A stretch of DNA of 9,567 nt from Actinomycetota bacterium (GTDB lineage: Bacteria > Actinomycetota > Acidimicrobiia > Acidimicrobiales > Microtrichaceae), in assembly GCA_018268735.1 (NCBI GenBank), contig JAFDWA010000746.1, positions 1-9,567 on the forward strand, in the 5' to 3' direction. Both the position numbers and the translations under genes were made by a program. This document shows, piece after piece, positions 1 through 6,808 of the stretch; positions within the stretch are counted from its first letter, which is position 1; every line of letters starts with the position of its first letter. Under the pieces are notes generated by a model. That model was not told where the DNA came from. It did no database searches and worked only from the letters and a program-made list of their open reading frames with translations.

Positions 1-260
1 TCGACGTTCGCGTCGGCGTACTCGAGCGACGTCTCCGCAGCCAGGTGCACGATCAACTCGGGCTCGACCTTGCTCACAGCCGCGGCGACGTCGTCGCGCT
101 GACGCACGTCGAGGTCCTGGATCGTCGGCCCGGACGGTCCCCACGGCGTGGGGTTCGACAGGTCGATGTCGGTGACCGTCACCTCGTGGCCGGCACCGAC
201 GAGAGCCGGCACGAGGGAACGCCCCAGCATCCCCGCTCCTCCTGTGACCAGAACTCTCAC
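1..260 (-). CDS. Extended SDR, dTDP-4-dehydrorhamnose reductase-like (5' part)
   Basis: Only the N-terminal 86 codons are in the window; the gene continues past base 1. The protein opens with a beta-strand and the nucleotide-binding glycine motif G7-G8-A9-G10-M11-L12-G13, followed by an acidic residue after the second strand (TDID, about residues 30-33) that usually favours NAD(H). A later strand carries HLAAET, the usual extended-SDR signature. The 'GMLG' and 'HLAAET' patterns resemble RmlD-type dTDP-4-dehydrorhamnose reductases, which make dTDP-L-rhamnose for cell-surface glycans; an NAD-dependent epimerase is the alternative, because the catalytic YxxxK lies outside the window. The GTG start at 258-260 overlaps the stop of the upstream glycosyltransferase (GTGA) and has a strong AGGAGG ribosome site. 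The family is fairly certain, the exact reaction is not. Confidence 0.8.
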   Translation of the reverse strand, partial: MRVLVTGGAGMLGRSLVPALVGAGHEVTVTDIDLSNPTPWGPSGPTIQDLDVRQRDDVAAAVSKVEPELIVHLAAETSLEYADANV

Positions 261-1378
261 GATTCCTCCTCGGTTTCCTTCGTGCTGTCGTGTTGGCTGT
301 CGTGTTGGCTGTCGCCGCCGTGGTGGAGCGTGCCACCCGACGTCGGGATGTCGTCCGGGGCCGGCCCGGCGAGTGGCCCGGCGACCGCCGGGCGCACGAA
401 GTACGTCGCCAGGCGGAAGTTCATGACCGAGCGGTCCTTCGACAGCTCGTCGCGGTGGACCGCGTACTGCAGCCCGTTGCGGATTCCCCGAAGTCCGTGT
501 GCAACGGTACCCGCTCCGCGGAGCGCCACCGACCGCCAACCGCCGTAGCGCCGATCGAACCACGAGGTCATCGACTGCACGGTGTAGGGCGAGATCGTGC
601 CCGGCTTGCGCAGCGCGCCGCCGCTCATGAAGTGCACGGCACGGACGTCGCCGCGGTGCCAGACCGTCCAGCCCGCGTCGCGGACGCGGGTGCAGAGGTC
701 GACGTCGTCCATGTAGAGGAAGATGCGCTCGTCCATGAGCCCGACCTCCTCGACCGCGGAGCGTCGCAGCAGCATGCAGGCGCTGCAGACCCAGCCCACC
801 TGCTCGGCCCGCCCGTGGTCCTGGGTGGTGTAGACGCCTTCGAGCGCAGGCCACCGGTCTGCGAAGCGCGACAGGCCGGTCGTCCAGGTGAGATACGAGC
901 GCAACGTGAACGGCGCCCCGGCCGCCGCGGTCTGGAAGCGTCCGTCGGCGAACTCGAGCCGTGGCGCGACCACCGCAGCACGCGGGTCGTCGTGCATGGT
1001 CTGCAGCAGCTGCGTCAAGGTGTCGGGGAACAGTCGGGTGTCGGTGTTGACGAGCAGCACGAACTCGGCGTCACCACGACGGATCGCAGCGTTGTTGCCA
1101 CGGCAGAACCCCGCGTTCCAGCCCATCTCGACCACTTCGACGTCGGGGAACCCGGCTCGGAGCCGCTCGAGTGAGTCGTCCGCCGAGTCGTTGTCGGCGA
1201 CGAAGACCTTCCAGTCCACCGAATCGGGCATCCCGGACGGGAGCTGCTCCATCGTCTCGATCAGCAGGTCGGCGGTGTTGTAGTTCACGATCACGACGTC
1301 GACGCGGACGCGCGCCGCTTCAGCCAGGTCGTCGGAGGTCCCGCTGCCGGAGGCGACCGCTGGCGAGGACGTCGTCAC
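257..1378 (-). CDS. GT2 family glycosyltransferase (rhamnosyltransferase-like)
   Basis: This 373-residue protein has a GT-A fold. VDVVIVNYNTADLL (about 26-39) forms the first nucleotide-sugar-binding strand, VADNDSAD (60-67) is the second conserved block, WNAGFCRGNN (87-96) is typical of the WbbL/RfbF-like branch, and VNTDT (110-114) stands at the metal-binding DxD position. Further on are WVCSACMLLRR and LYMDDVDLC (221-229), the acidic acceptor/base region. It probably transfers a sugar from a nucleotide donor to a lipid-linked glycan at the cytoplasmic membrane face; rhamnose is a guess supported by the reductase-like gene downstream. The GTG start overlaps the stop of the polymerase/ligase gene (GTGA at 1375-1378), suggesting coupling. 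The C-terminus is hydrophilic with a DSQH repeat and a Glu-rich end. Donor and acceptor cannot be read from the sequence. Confidence 0.9.
   Translation of the reverse strand: MTTSSPAVASGSGTSDDLAEAARVRVDVVIVNYNTADLLIETMEQLPSGMPDSVDWKVFVADNDSADDSLERLRAGFPDVEVVEMGWNAGFCRGNNAAIRRGDAEFVLLVNTDTRLFPDTLTQLLQTMHDDPRAAVVAPRLEFADGRFQTAAAGAPFTLRSYLTWTTGLSRFADRWPALEGVYTTQDHGRAEQVGWVCSACMLLRRSAVEEVGLMDERIFLYMDDVDLCTRVRDAGWTVWHRGDVRAVHFMSGGALRKPGTISPYTVQSMTSWFDRRYGGWRSVALRGAGTVAHGLRGIRNGLQYAVHRDELSKDRSVMNFRLATYFVRPAVAGPLAGPAPDDIPTSGGTLHHGGDSQHDSQHDSTKETEEES
265..270 (-). promoter_or_regulatory. Ribosome binding site of the SDR gene
   Basis: AGGAGG lies 4 bases before the GTG start at 260. It is embedded in the last codons of the upstream glycosyltransferase, where it encodes part of the terminal Glu run (EEES). 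It decides the GTG start. Confidence 0.75.
285..314 (-). repeat. 12-bp tandem repeat, 2.5 copies
   Basis: The 12-base unit CTGTCGTGTTGG (plus-strand reading) occurs at 285-296 and 297-308, with a half copy at 309-314. Read in the glycosyltransferase frame it encodes DSQH-DSQH-DS in the disordered C-terminal tail. Because the unit is a multiple of three, copy-number change would keep the frame. Confidence 0.85.
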
Positions 1379-3204
1379 GATCCCACCCCGACCGGCACGT
1401 CCTGCCGCGCATCGTCGCCGCCCGAACCCAGCGTCTCGGAGTTGGGGCGGAACCAGTGGATCGTGGGCATCGCCGGCACGTCCTCCTTCGCCATGTGGCT
1501 CGCCGCCACGAGGATGCCGAAGATCGCCCAGAACATCGCCATCGGGATGTCCTCCTTGAGGGAGAACGAGTTCAGCTCCTCGCCGGCGATGTAGACGAGG
1601 ACGCCGAGGGCACCGATGCCGATCGACTGGTAGAAGGGGTCCTTGGTGAGGGTGAGTCGATAGGCGTACCGCGCGTAGACCGACCCGATGAGCACCACCA
1701 TCCCGATGCCGAGGATGCCGTTCTCGGCGGTCATGAGGATGTACAGGTTGTGCGCCGGGCGGAAGTCGAACTTGTTCTCCTCGTAGAGGTAGCCCTTCAT
1801 CTGCTTCTCGAAGCTGTTGATGCCGATGCCGACGAAGGGATGCGCCCTCACCATGCGGAATGCCATGAGGTTGATCTGCCAGCGACCGTTCCAGTTGGCC
1901 ATCACGTTCGACTCCTTGGCGCCGAACATGCCCTTGGCGAGGCCGGTGACCTGCGGTGCCGCCGCGGCGGCTCCGATCAGTCCGAGGAGCCCGGCGACGA
2001 TGATGACCCGCATCGACAGGAGGTGACGCCGAACGGCGAAGAACAGCACCACCGCCACGGCGGGGACCAGAGCGACGAGCGGGCCCCGGGCACGCGATGC
2101 GATGGCGATCACGAACGACAGCGGGACGCAGCTCAGCAGCGCGTAGCGCATCAGGCGCCCCTTCGGCACGTGCAGTGCGAAGCAGGCCACCATCAGGCAG
2201 ATCATGCCGACGATGCATGCGAGGAAGTCGGGGTGGATCTGGGTCCCGAACGGCCGGACCAGCTGGACGCTGAGCGGCTGCATGGGGTCCGGCTTGAGCT
2301 TGAACTGGTCGATGCCGAGGAAGCCCTTGGTGAAGTACTGCGAGGTTGCGACGATGACCTGCACGCTGAGGAACAGCAGCCAGCCCAGCATCACCGCCCA
2401 GATGTGCTCGCGTCGACGGATGCGGATCCCGCAGTACACGAACAGCGCGGTCATGAAGCCGTAGCGGAGGATCTCGGCCCACACGAGGCGCTGGTCGACG
2501 GCGTTCACCGACGACAGCAGCGCGACCCCGATGCCGACGAAGGGCAGCATGAACACGGGGTTCTTGAGGCCGCGGCGGAGATCCTGGAACAGCGTGCCCT
2601 CCGCCGCCCACACCATGTAGGCGAACAGCAGCACGACGTCCACCGTCGTGATGTAGATCGCGACCGCGTAGCTCTCCGAGAGGATCGGGGTGAACTTCTT
2701 GTACCAGATGAAGCTGAACGAGGCCGCCAGCACGAACATGAACATCAGCGAGCGGTTCCGCACGGTGAGGATGATCGCGAGCAGTGCGATCGTCATCACC
2801 AGCAGGAGCAGCGCCTTGTCGCCGATCAGCCCGGTTGCGATCGCGATCGCGACCGTGACGCCGAGCAGGACGACTGCTGTCACCGCCTCCCTTCTCGGGG
2901 TGCGGGTCGCCCGGTCTGCGAGGTCGGTCAGGAACACCCCGTGACCGTGCGGCGCGACGTCACCGGTGGGGCTGGCGTCGAGGAGCCAGCCCTTCAGACC
3001 CGATCCCACGAGCGCCACGACCGCGACGCCCACCGACAGCACCGATGCCACCGCAGCGCCCCGCGGGCCACCCATCCCTGCAGCGAGCACCCACAGCAGC
3101 AGGCCGAACACCACCGCGGTGGTGATCAGCCCACGCCGGAGCCTCGGGTCCAGCCGTGGGAGGCGACGTCGCAGCCCGGGGTCGCCCTCGAGCGCCGCCG
3201 TCAC
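1375..3204 (-). CDS. O-antigen polymerase/ligase family protein (Wzy/WaaL-like)
   Basis: This 609-residue integral membrane protein has roughly a dozen hydrophobic segments by eye. Two hallmarks of the Wzy_C/O-antigen ligase family are visible. One is SRARGPLVAL, near residues 366-375, at the start of the conserved domain. The other is the late-loop motif PAHNLYILMTAENGILG, whose H485 sits in the HNxxL...E.G..G pattern; GIGINSFEKQMKG precedes it. Such enzymes either polymerise undecaprenyl-PP-linked repeat units (Wzy) or transfer finished chains to an acceptor (WaaL-type); with a Wzz-like gene directly upstream, polymerase is the better guess. The N-terminal ~125 residues add two to three extra helices compared with ~400-450-residue family members. 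I chose GTG 3204 because GGTGAT (3208-3213) matches the anti-Shine-Dalgarno at good spacing; GTG 3216, overlapping the Wzz stop, is the alternative. Confidence 0.88.
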   Translation of the reverse strand: MTAALEGDPGLRRRLPRLDPRLRRGLITTAVVFGLLLWVLAAGMGGPRGAAVASVLSVGVAVVALVGSGLKGWLLDASPTGDVAPHGHGVFLTDLADRATRTPRREAVTAVVLLGVTVAIAIATGLIGDKALLLLVMTIALLAIILTVRNRSLMFMFVLAASFSFIWYKKFTPILSESYAVAIYITTVDVVLLFAYMVWAAEGTLFQDLRRGLKNPVFMLPFVGIGVALLSSVNAVDQRLVWAEILRYGFMTALFVYCGIRIRRREHIWAVMLGWLLFLSVQVIVATSQYFTKGFLGIDQFKLKPDPMQPLSVQLVRPFGTQIHPDFLACIVGMICLMVACFALHVPKGRLMRYALLSCVPLSFVIAIASRARGPLVALVPAVAVVLFFAVRRHLLSMRVIIVAGLLGLIGAAAAAPQVTGLAKGMFGAKESNVMANWNGRWQINLMAFRMVRAHPFVGIGINSFEKQMKGYLYEENKFDFRPAHNLYILMTAENGILGIGMVVLIGSVYARYAYRLTLTKDPFYQSIGIGALGVLVYIAGEELNSFSLKEDIPMAMFWAIFGILVAASHMAKEDVPAMPTIHWFRPNSETLGSGGDDARQDVPVGVGS

Positions 3205-3207
3205 GTC

Positions 3208-3213
3208 ATCACC
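3208..3213 (-). promoter_or_regulatory. Likely ribosome binding site of the Wzy/WaaL-like gene
   Basis: GGTGAT matches the right half of the consensus AAGGAGGTGATC and stands three bases before GTG 3204. It overlaps the TGA stop of the Wzz-like gene, so it supports the start at 3204 over the GTG at 3216, which has no recognisable site. Confidence 0.45.
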
Positions 3214-4642
3214 CACTGAAGCGGGTCGTGCCCGGCCGGTCGAAGAGCGCTGCAGCGATGTGGCCGACGTCGTTCGGGGCGATCGTCGCGTCCACCGACG
3301 CCGTTGCAGACGTCGCCACCGACTCCTTCGGCAGATCCTCCTGGACCTGCTCCTCCGGGACCGGTTCCTCCAGGACCGATTCCTCCAGGACCGACTCCGC
3401 CGAGACCGGAGTTGCCGACGGGGACTCCTCGGGGACGTCCTCCTGGACAGTCGGACGCACCATCGGTGGCAGCACCGTGCCGCCGTCGCGTGGTGCACCC
3501 ACGTCGGGATGCCGGACGTCGATCACCTCGTCGAAGCGCACATCGGGTCGACCGTCGAGGTCGGCACCCCTCGGCCGTCCTGCGTCGTCATCTCCCCCGG
3601 AGGTCGAGCCATCGTCAGTCGACTCCTCGTCCTCGCGGATCGAACGGAACCACGTGAGCAGCAGACCCGCCAACGCACCGACGAGGGCGCCCACCAGCAG
3701 GAACAGGTACCGCATCGGTCGGGCCGGGGTGTTCGACACCACCACGGTGCCGAGTCGGGAGGAGTCGAACCGTGGCTTGTTCACGATGGCCGACACGGCG
3801 GCCTGACGATCCTCCAGCGCCTTGTTGGCGTCACGGGCGTCGGACAGGTCGGACTGCAGCGCAGCGAGCTGTCCTGCGCCGGCTGCGATCTCCGCGGGTG
3901 TCGTGTGTGCCGCCTGGAACTGCTCGACCGCCTGGGCCTTCGCAGCCACGTTGGCCTGCGAAGCAGCGATCTGTCCGTTCAGGTAGTCGAGCTCACGGAC
4001 GGAGTTCTCCTTGAAGCGGTCCGCGCCCTGGGTGACGGCGACGTCGGCCGCCGTGTTCGCGATGAGCGCGGCGAGCTTCGGGTCCGCATCCCAGGCAGTG
4101 ATCTCCATCACCCACGACTCGTCGAGGACCACGACGTTGAGCGCTCCCCGCACGTGGTCGATCGCCGCCTGCTCGGCGGTCGGGGCCGTACCCGTGCCGC
4201 CGACCTTCAGGAAGTTGACGATCTTCGAGGTCGTGCCGAGCTCCGGAGCCTGCTTCGAGCCGTTGATCTTCTCGACGCCGATCCGCTTGACGATCTCCGC
4301 CGCTGCCTCGTTCGAGGTGGCCAGGTTGACGAGCGTGTTGCCGAGCGTCGTCTGCTTCGTGATGTCGATCCCGCCGATGTTCACCGAACCGGTCACCTCC
4401 GCGCCGGAGTCGGTTCCGGCATACGAGCTGTCGTTCGGATGGATGATCAGGCGGGTCACCGCCGAGTACTGCGACTGGAAGATGAACGACACCCCGAACG
4501 CCAGCACCGCGCCGACGAGCGCGAAGACCGGGATGCGCCAATAGCCACCCAGCACCTGGGACCTCAGCGGCTTGCGCCGACCTTCCAGGGTGGGACGGGA
4601 CTGCCGTCGGGCTGATGGGGTGATGTCACGTGCGGTGTTCAT
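3209..4642 (-). CDS. Wzz/CapA-type polysaccharide chain-length (co-polymerase) protein
   Basis: This 477-residue protein has the polysaccharide co-polymerase layout. A basic N-terminal cytoplasmic stretch leads to TM1 at about 36-55, then an external domain beginning with SAVTRLIIHPNDS, a helical probably coiled-coil section rich in Ala/Gln/Asp (about 209-290), and TM2 at about 312-332. TM2 is preceded by the proline-containing TPARPMRYLF typical of the family. Wzz proteins set chain length with the Wzy polymerase, whose candidate gene follows directly. After TM2 comes an unusual ~145-residue acidic tail with VLEE-type pentapeptide repeats. It has no Walker A motif, so no BY-kinase is fused, and no tyrosine. 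The ATG at 4640-4642 has GGGAGG upstream and follows the previous stop by 19 bases; the open frame extends further upstream, but only as an overlap with the glycosyltransferase. Confidence 0.87.
   Translation of the reverse strand: MNTARDITPSARRQSRPTLEGRRKPLRSQVLGGYWRIPVFALVGAVLAFGVSFIFQSQYSAVTRLIIHPNDSSYAGTDSGAEVTGSVNIGGIDITKQTTLGNTLVNLATSNEAAAEIVKRIGVEKINGSKQAPELGTTSKIVNFLKVGGTGTAPTAEQAAIDHVRGALNVVVLDESWVMEITAWDADPKLAALIANTAADVAVTQGADRFKENSVRELDYLNGQIAASQANVAAKAQAVEQFQAAHTTPAEIAAGAGQLAALQSDLSDARDANKALEDRQAAVSAIVNKPRFDSSRLGTVVVSNTPARPMRYLFLLVGALVGALAGLLLTWFRSIREDEESTDDGSTSGGDDDAGRPRGADLDGRPDVRFDEVIDVRHPDVGAPRDGGTVLPPMVRPTVQEDVPEESPSATPVSAESVLEESVLEEPVPEEQVQEDLPKESVATSATASVDATIAPNDVGHIAAALFDRPGTTRFSG
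3343..3402 (-). repeat. 15-bp tandem repeat in the Wzz-like tail, 4 copies
   Basis: Four 15-base units start at 3343, 3358, 3373 and 3388; the two middle ones (GGACCGRTTCCTCCA) differ by one base and the outer ones are diverged. They encode SVLEE-SVLEE-PVPEE-QVQED in the acidic C-terminal tail. A fifth, poorly matching unit may follow at 3403-3417. Confidence 0.85.
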
Positions 4643-4652
4643 GGTGATGGAG

Positions 4653-4658
4653 CCTCCC
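4653..4658 (-). promoter_or_regulatory. Ribosome binding site of the Wzz-like gene
   Basis: GGGAGG stands ten bases before ATG 4642, in the 19-base gap after the glycosyltransferase stop. The spacing is slightly long. It supports this ATG as the true start. Confidence 0.6.
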
Positions 4659-4661
4659 GGC

Positions 4662-5681
4662 TCACGTCTGAGGGTCGACCGACCCCGCCGGCTGTCGAAC
4701 GTGCGTGATGCGTTGAACCATGTTGAGGAGGATCGTCGCAATGAGGCGAACCCCCAGGAGCACGGCTGTGAGCCACCGCCGGGGATCGGCGGCATCCGGA
4801 TAGCGTGCCTTTCGAGCGAACAGGTACGCACCGCGGTGGAAGTACCAGACCTGAGAAGCCGGCCAGCCACCGCGGGATCCGCCCTCGCTGTGCACGATCC
4901 GGGCCTGGGGCACGCACCAGACCTCACGACCCATGGCACCGACCCTCGCGCAGAGCTCGGCGTCCTCGAAGTGCATGAAGAACTCGGGATCGAACCCGCC
5001 GAGCGACTCGAAGAGGTCCCGTGGGACGAGCATCGCCGCTCCCGACACCCAGTCCACCGTCCATGGTCGGCTCCGGTCGACCTGATCGGCACGCAGGAAC
5101 CGACGCGACCACGGGTTGTTGGGGAACCAGCGGGTCAGGGGTGATCGTCGGCCGAAGATCCCGGCAGACGCCGTCGGGAACGACCTCGCTGTCATCTGAT
5201 CGGTGCCGTCGGGGTTCAGCAGCATCGGGGCGACCACGCCGATCGGCGTGCCCTCCGCGGCCTTGGCGTCCGCGAAGTCGACCATCGCGTCGATCGCTCC
5301 GGGCGCCACCTCGGTGTCGGGGTTGAGGACGAGGAGGTAGCGGCCCCGGGCATGGGCGGCAGCGAGGTTGTGGGAGCTGCCGAACCCGGCGTTCGTCCGG
5401 CGCTCCACGACGAGCACATCAGGGTGCTGTCGGCGAACGACCTCGGCGACGCCGTCGGTCGAGTCGTTGTCCACCACCACGACCTGGACGTCGTGACGAG
5501 CCGCGGCGGCTCCGAGCGTCCCGATGCAGCGCAGCACGTCGTCGCGGCACTCGTAGGTCACCAGCGTGACGGTCACCGCAGGCGTCGCCGCGCCCGGTGC
5601 GACCGCCTCCTCGCTCCGCGCCGGAACCGTCCGATCGGTTCGAAGTGCGACGTCCTCCTCGCGGATCGAGGGAGAGCTCAC
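4662..5681 (-). CDS. GT2 family glycosyltransferase
   Basis: This 339-residue GT-A enzyme resembles the rhamnosyltransferase/WbbL group. VTVTLVTYECRDDV (about 36-49) is the first strand, VVVVDNDSTDG (67-77) the second block, and RRTNAGFGSSHN (94-105) the family loop. VLNPDTEV (118-125) stands at the DxD position. WVSGAAMLVPRDLF and FMHFEDAELC (235-244) hold the acidic residues expected at the active site. VHSEGGS and an aromatic YFHRGAYLFARK segment follow, then a hydrophobic stretch (304-322) that may associate with the membrane. It likely adds a sugar to the undecaprenyl-linked precursor soon after priming, since it follows the priming transferase directly. GTG 5681 overlaps the upstream stop as GTGA (5678-5681), with a weak GGAG five bases before. 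Donor and linkage are unknown. Confidence 0.88.
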   Translation of the reverse strand: MSSPSIREEDVALRTDRTVPARSEEAVAPGAATPAVTVTLVTYECRDDVLRCIGTLGAAAARHDVQVVVVDNDSTDGVAEVVRRQHPDVLVVERRTNAGFGSSHNLAAAHARGRYLLVLNPDTEVAPGAIDAMVDFADAKAAEGTPIGVVAPMLLNPDGTDQMTARSFPTASAGIFGRRSPLTRWFPNNPWSRRFLRADQVDRSRPWTVDWVSGAAMLVPRDLFESLGGFDPEFFMHFEDAELCARVGAMGREVWCVPQARIVHSEGGSRGGWPASQVWYFHRGAYLFARKARYPDAADPRRWLTAVLLGVRLIATILLNMVQRITHVRQPAGSVDPQT

Positions 5682-6463
5682 TCGGCTCCGACCGATTTGA
5701 CGATCATCTTCGCCGTCTCGGCCATGATCCACAGGTCCATCTTCATCGACTGCCCGGCGACGTACTCCACGTCAGCACGGATCTGCTCGTCGATGGTGAG
5801 GGTGTTGCGACCCGTGCAGGCAGCAAGTCCCGTCAGTCCGGGCTTGACGGTGAACTTGACGAGCTGGGACGGCTGGTAGTGGCGGATCATCTCGGGCAGC
5901 TCCGGCCGTGGCCCGACGAGGCTCGAGTCGCCCTTGACCACGTTGAAGAGGTTCGGCAGCTCGTCGAGGGTGGTCTGGCGGATGAGCGCGCCCAGCCGCG
6001 TGTTGCGTGGGTCGTTCGCGTGCTTGTAGTAGCGCGTCGCCAGCTCGGATGTCTCGAAGTCGTAGTCGTAGAACTCCGGGAACCGCTCCTTGGCGTCCAC
6101 GTACATCGTCCGGAACTTGTAGAACGTGAAGACCCTGCCGTCGGCGCCGACACGCTGCTGGCGGAACACCGCCGGGCCCTTGCTCTCGATCCGGATCGCG
6201 AGCGCGAGCAGCCCGATGATCGGTGCGGTGAGGACCAACGCCGGCACCGCGACCAGAAGGTCGATCGCCCGCTTGCACGCCAGGTACACGCGGTTGCGGT
6301 TGCCCTGCAGGCGGACGTCGAGCCCTGCGAGCTCGTTCTGCACGTACGGGTGGATCTCGTGCAGCTCGAGCGGCGGGCGCGTGACGACGGGTTCGGTCGT
6401 CTCGACGAGGAGCTGGTCCACTCGATCATCGGTCAGCAACTCGAGTCGAGGCGCGGGGTCCAC
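5678..6463 (-). CDS. Bacterial sugar transferase (monotopic phosphoglycosyl transferase), catalytic part
   Basis: The 261 residues from GTG 6463 contain the whole bacterial sugar transferase domain: [15 protein letters not shown]...AP (64-81), the re-entrant membrane helix with its proline; [26 protein letters not shown]; the catalytic Asp-Glu pair D167-E168 in [24 protein letters not shown]; and KPGLTGL...TGRN. These enzymes transfer a sugar-1-phosphate from a nucleotide sugar to undecaprenyl phosphate, the first step of lipid-linked glycan assembly. The polytopic N-terminal domain of WbaP-like enzymes is absent. The GTG at 6463 has no ribosome site. A better start, GTG 6725 with GGAGGG, lies in a frame that would join this one if a single base at 6521/6522 were absent. 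The gene may therefore be interrupted, or translated from 6463. The motif GLAACTGRN departs from the common GLWQVSGRN. Confidence 0.85.
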   Translation of the reverse strand: MDPAPRLELLTDDRVDQLLVETTEPVVTRPPLELHEIHPYVQNELAGLDVRLQGNRNRVYLACKRAIDLLVAVPALVLTAPIIGLLALAIRIESKGPAVFRQQRVGADGRVFTFYKFRTMYVDAKERFPEFYDYDFETSELATRYYKHANDPRNTRLGALIRQTTLDELPNLFNVVKGDSSLVGPRPELPEMIRHYQPSQLVKFTVKPGLTGLAACTGRNTLTIDEQIRADVEYVAGQSMKMDLWIMAETAKMIVKSVGAE

Positions 6464-6725
6464 CGCGCCGGTGTGGTCGATCGTGCCGGTGTGGTCGATC
6501 GTGCCGGTGTGGTCGATCGTGGCCGGTGTGGTCGATCGTGCCGGTGTGGTCGGCTCCGAGGCGGTCAGAGCGGACCACCCTCAGGTCGATGACGGCCTCT
6601 CTCCCGTCGGGCGACGGCGCGATGGTGACAGGATTCGGCACGACGGCGTCGTCGGTGTCCCCGTTCCGCTCGTCGGATTCCTTCGACCGCCCGTTCCACG
6701 TACCCCAGGTGGATGCAGTCTTCAC
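6426..6725 (-). CDS. Probable N-terminal part of the sugar transferase, out of frame by one base
   Basis: A 99-codon frame starts at GTG 6725 with an excellent ribosome site (GGAGGG, six-base spacing) and shows strongly GC-biased third positions down to base 6522. It encodes a hydrophilic stretch (KTASTWGTWNGRSKES...) that enters the repeat as ADHTG-TIDHTG. At the extra base at 6521/6522 the frame changes to RPHRHD units with poor third-position bias and stops at 6426-6428, just inside the catalytic frame. Deleting one base here would give a single ~348-residue protein with successive TIDHTG repeats running into [11 protein letters not shown]. Either the assembly carries an error, or the gene is really interrupted, or this is a short upstream gene; I favour one gene with a frame break. 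No function can be assigned to this N-terminal stretch. Confidence 0.5.
   Translation of the reverse strand: MKTASTWGTWNGRSKESDERNGDTDDAVVPNPVTIAPSPDGREAVIDLRVVRSDRLGADHTGTIDHTGHDRPHRHDRPHRHDRPHRRGGPRASTRVADR
6467..6552 (-). repeat. 18-bp tandem repeat, about 4.7 copies, one extra base
   Basis: The plus-strand unit GCCGGTGTGGTCGATCGT occurs exactly at 6467-6484, 6485-6502, 6503-6520 and 6522-6539, then 13 bases of a fifth copy at 6540-6552. One additional G at 6521 (G and GG at 6521/6522 are indistinguishable) separates copies three and four. On the minus strand the repeat encodes TIDHTG, in frame with the sugar transferase below the extra base and with the GTG 6725 frame above it. Confidence 0.95.
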
Positions 6726-6731
6726 CGATCG

Positions 6732-6737
6732 CCCTCC
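6732..6737 (-). promoter_or_regulatory. Strong ribosome binding site upstream of GTG 6725
   Basis: GGAGGG stands six bases before GTG 6725, an optimal arrangement. No comparable site precedes GTG 6463, so this is the main evidence that translation of the sugar-transferase gene was meant to begin at 6725. Confidence 0.7.
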
Positions 6738-6808
6738 AACATGTCGCCGGTCCCCAAGTGCTCGTGTCGGGCCGCGACGAGCGAACGATGCGCTGCGTCC
6801 GCGGCCAT

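Noticed and set aside
1171..3219. 682-codon plus-strand open frame
   Set aside because: It is antisense to the Wzy/WaaL-like gene, is extremely rich in His/Arg/Asp with no domain, and is the expected mirror of a GC-rich coding strand.
3217..3498. Upstream extension of the polymerase/ligase open frame
   Set aside because: It is an Arg/Ser-rich shadow of the Wzz tail repeats with no ribosome site; GTG 3204 or 3216 fits better.
2966..4615. 549-codon plus-strand open frame
   Set aside because: It runs antisense to the Wzz-like gene, with low-complexity Arg/Asp/Val composition and no recognisable family.
4643..5092. Upstream extension of the Wzz-like open frame
   Set aside because: It lies inside the glycosyltransferase gene in another frame. 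The ATG at 4642 has a ribosome site and the protein from there has the full Wzz layout.
6467..6552. Possible CRISPR-like or direct-repeat array
   Set aside because: The copies are contiguous with no spacers and encode a hexapeptide, so this is a coding tandem repeat.
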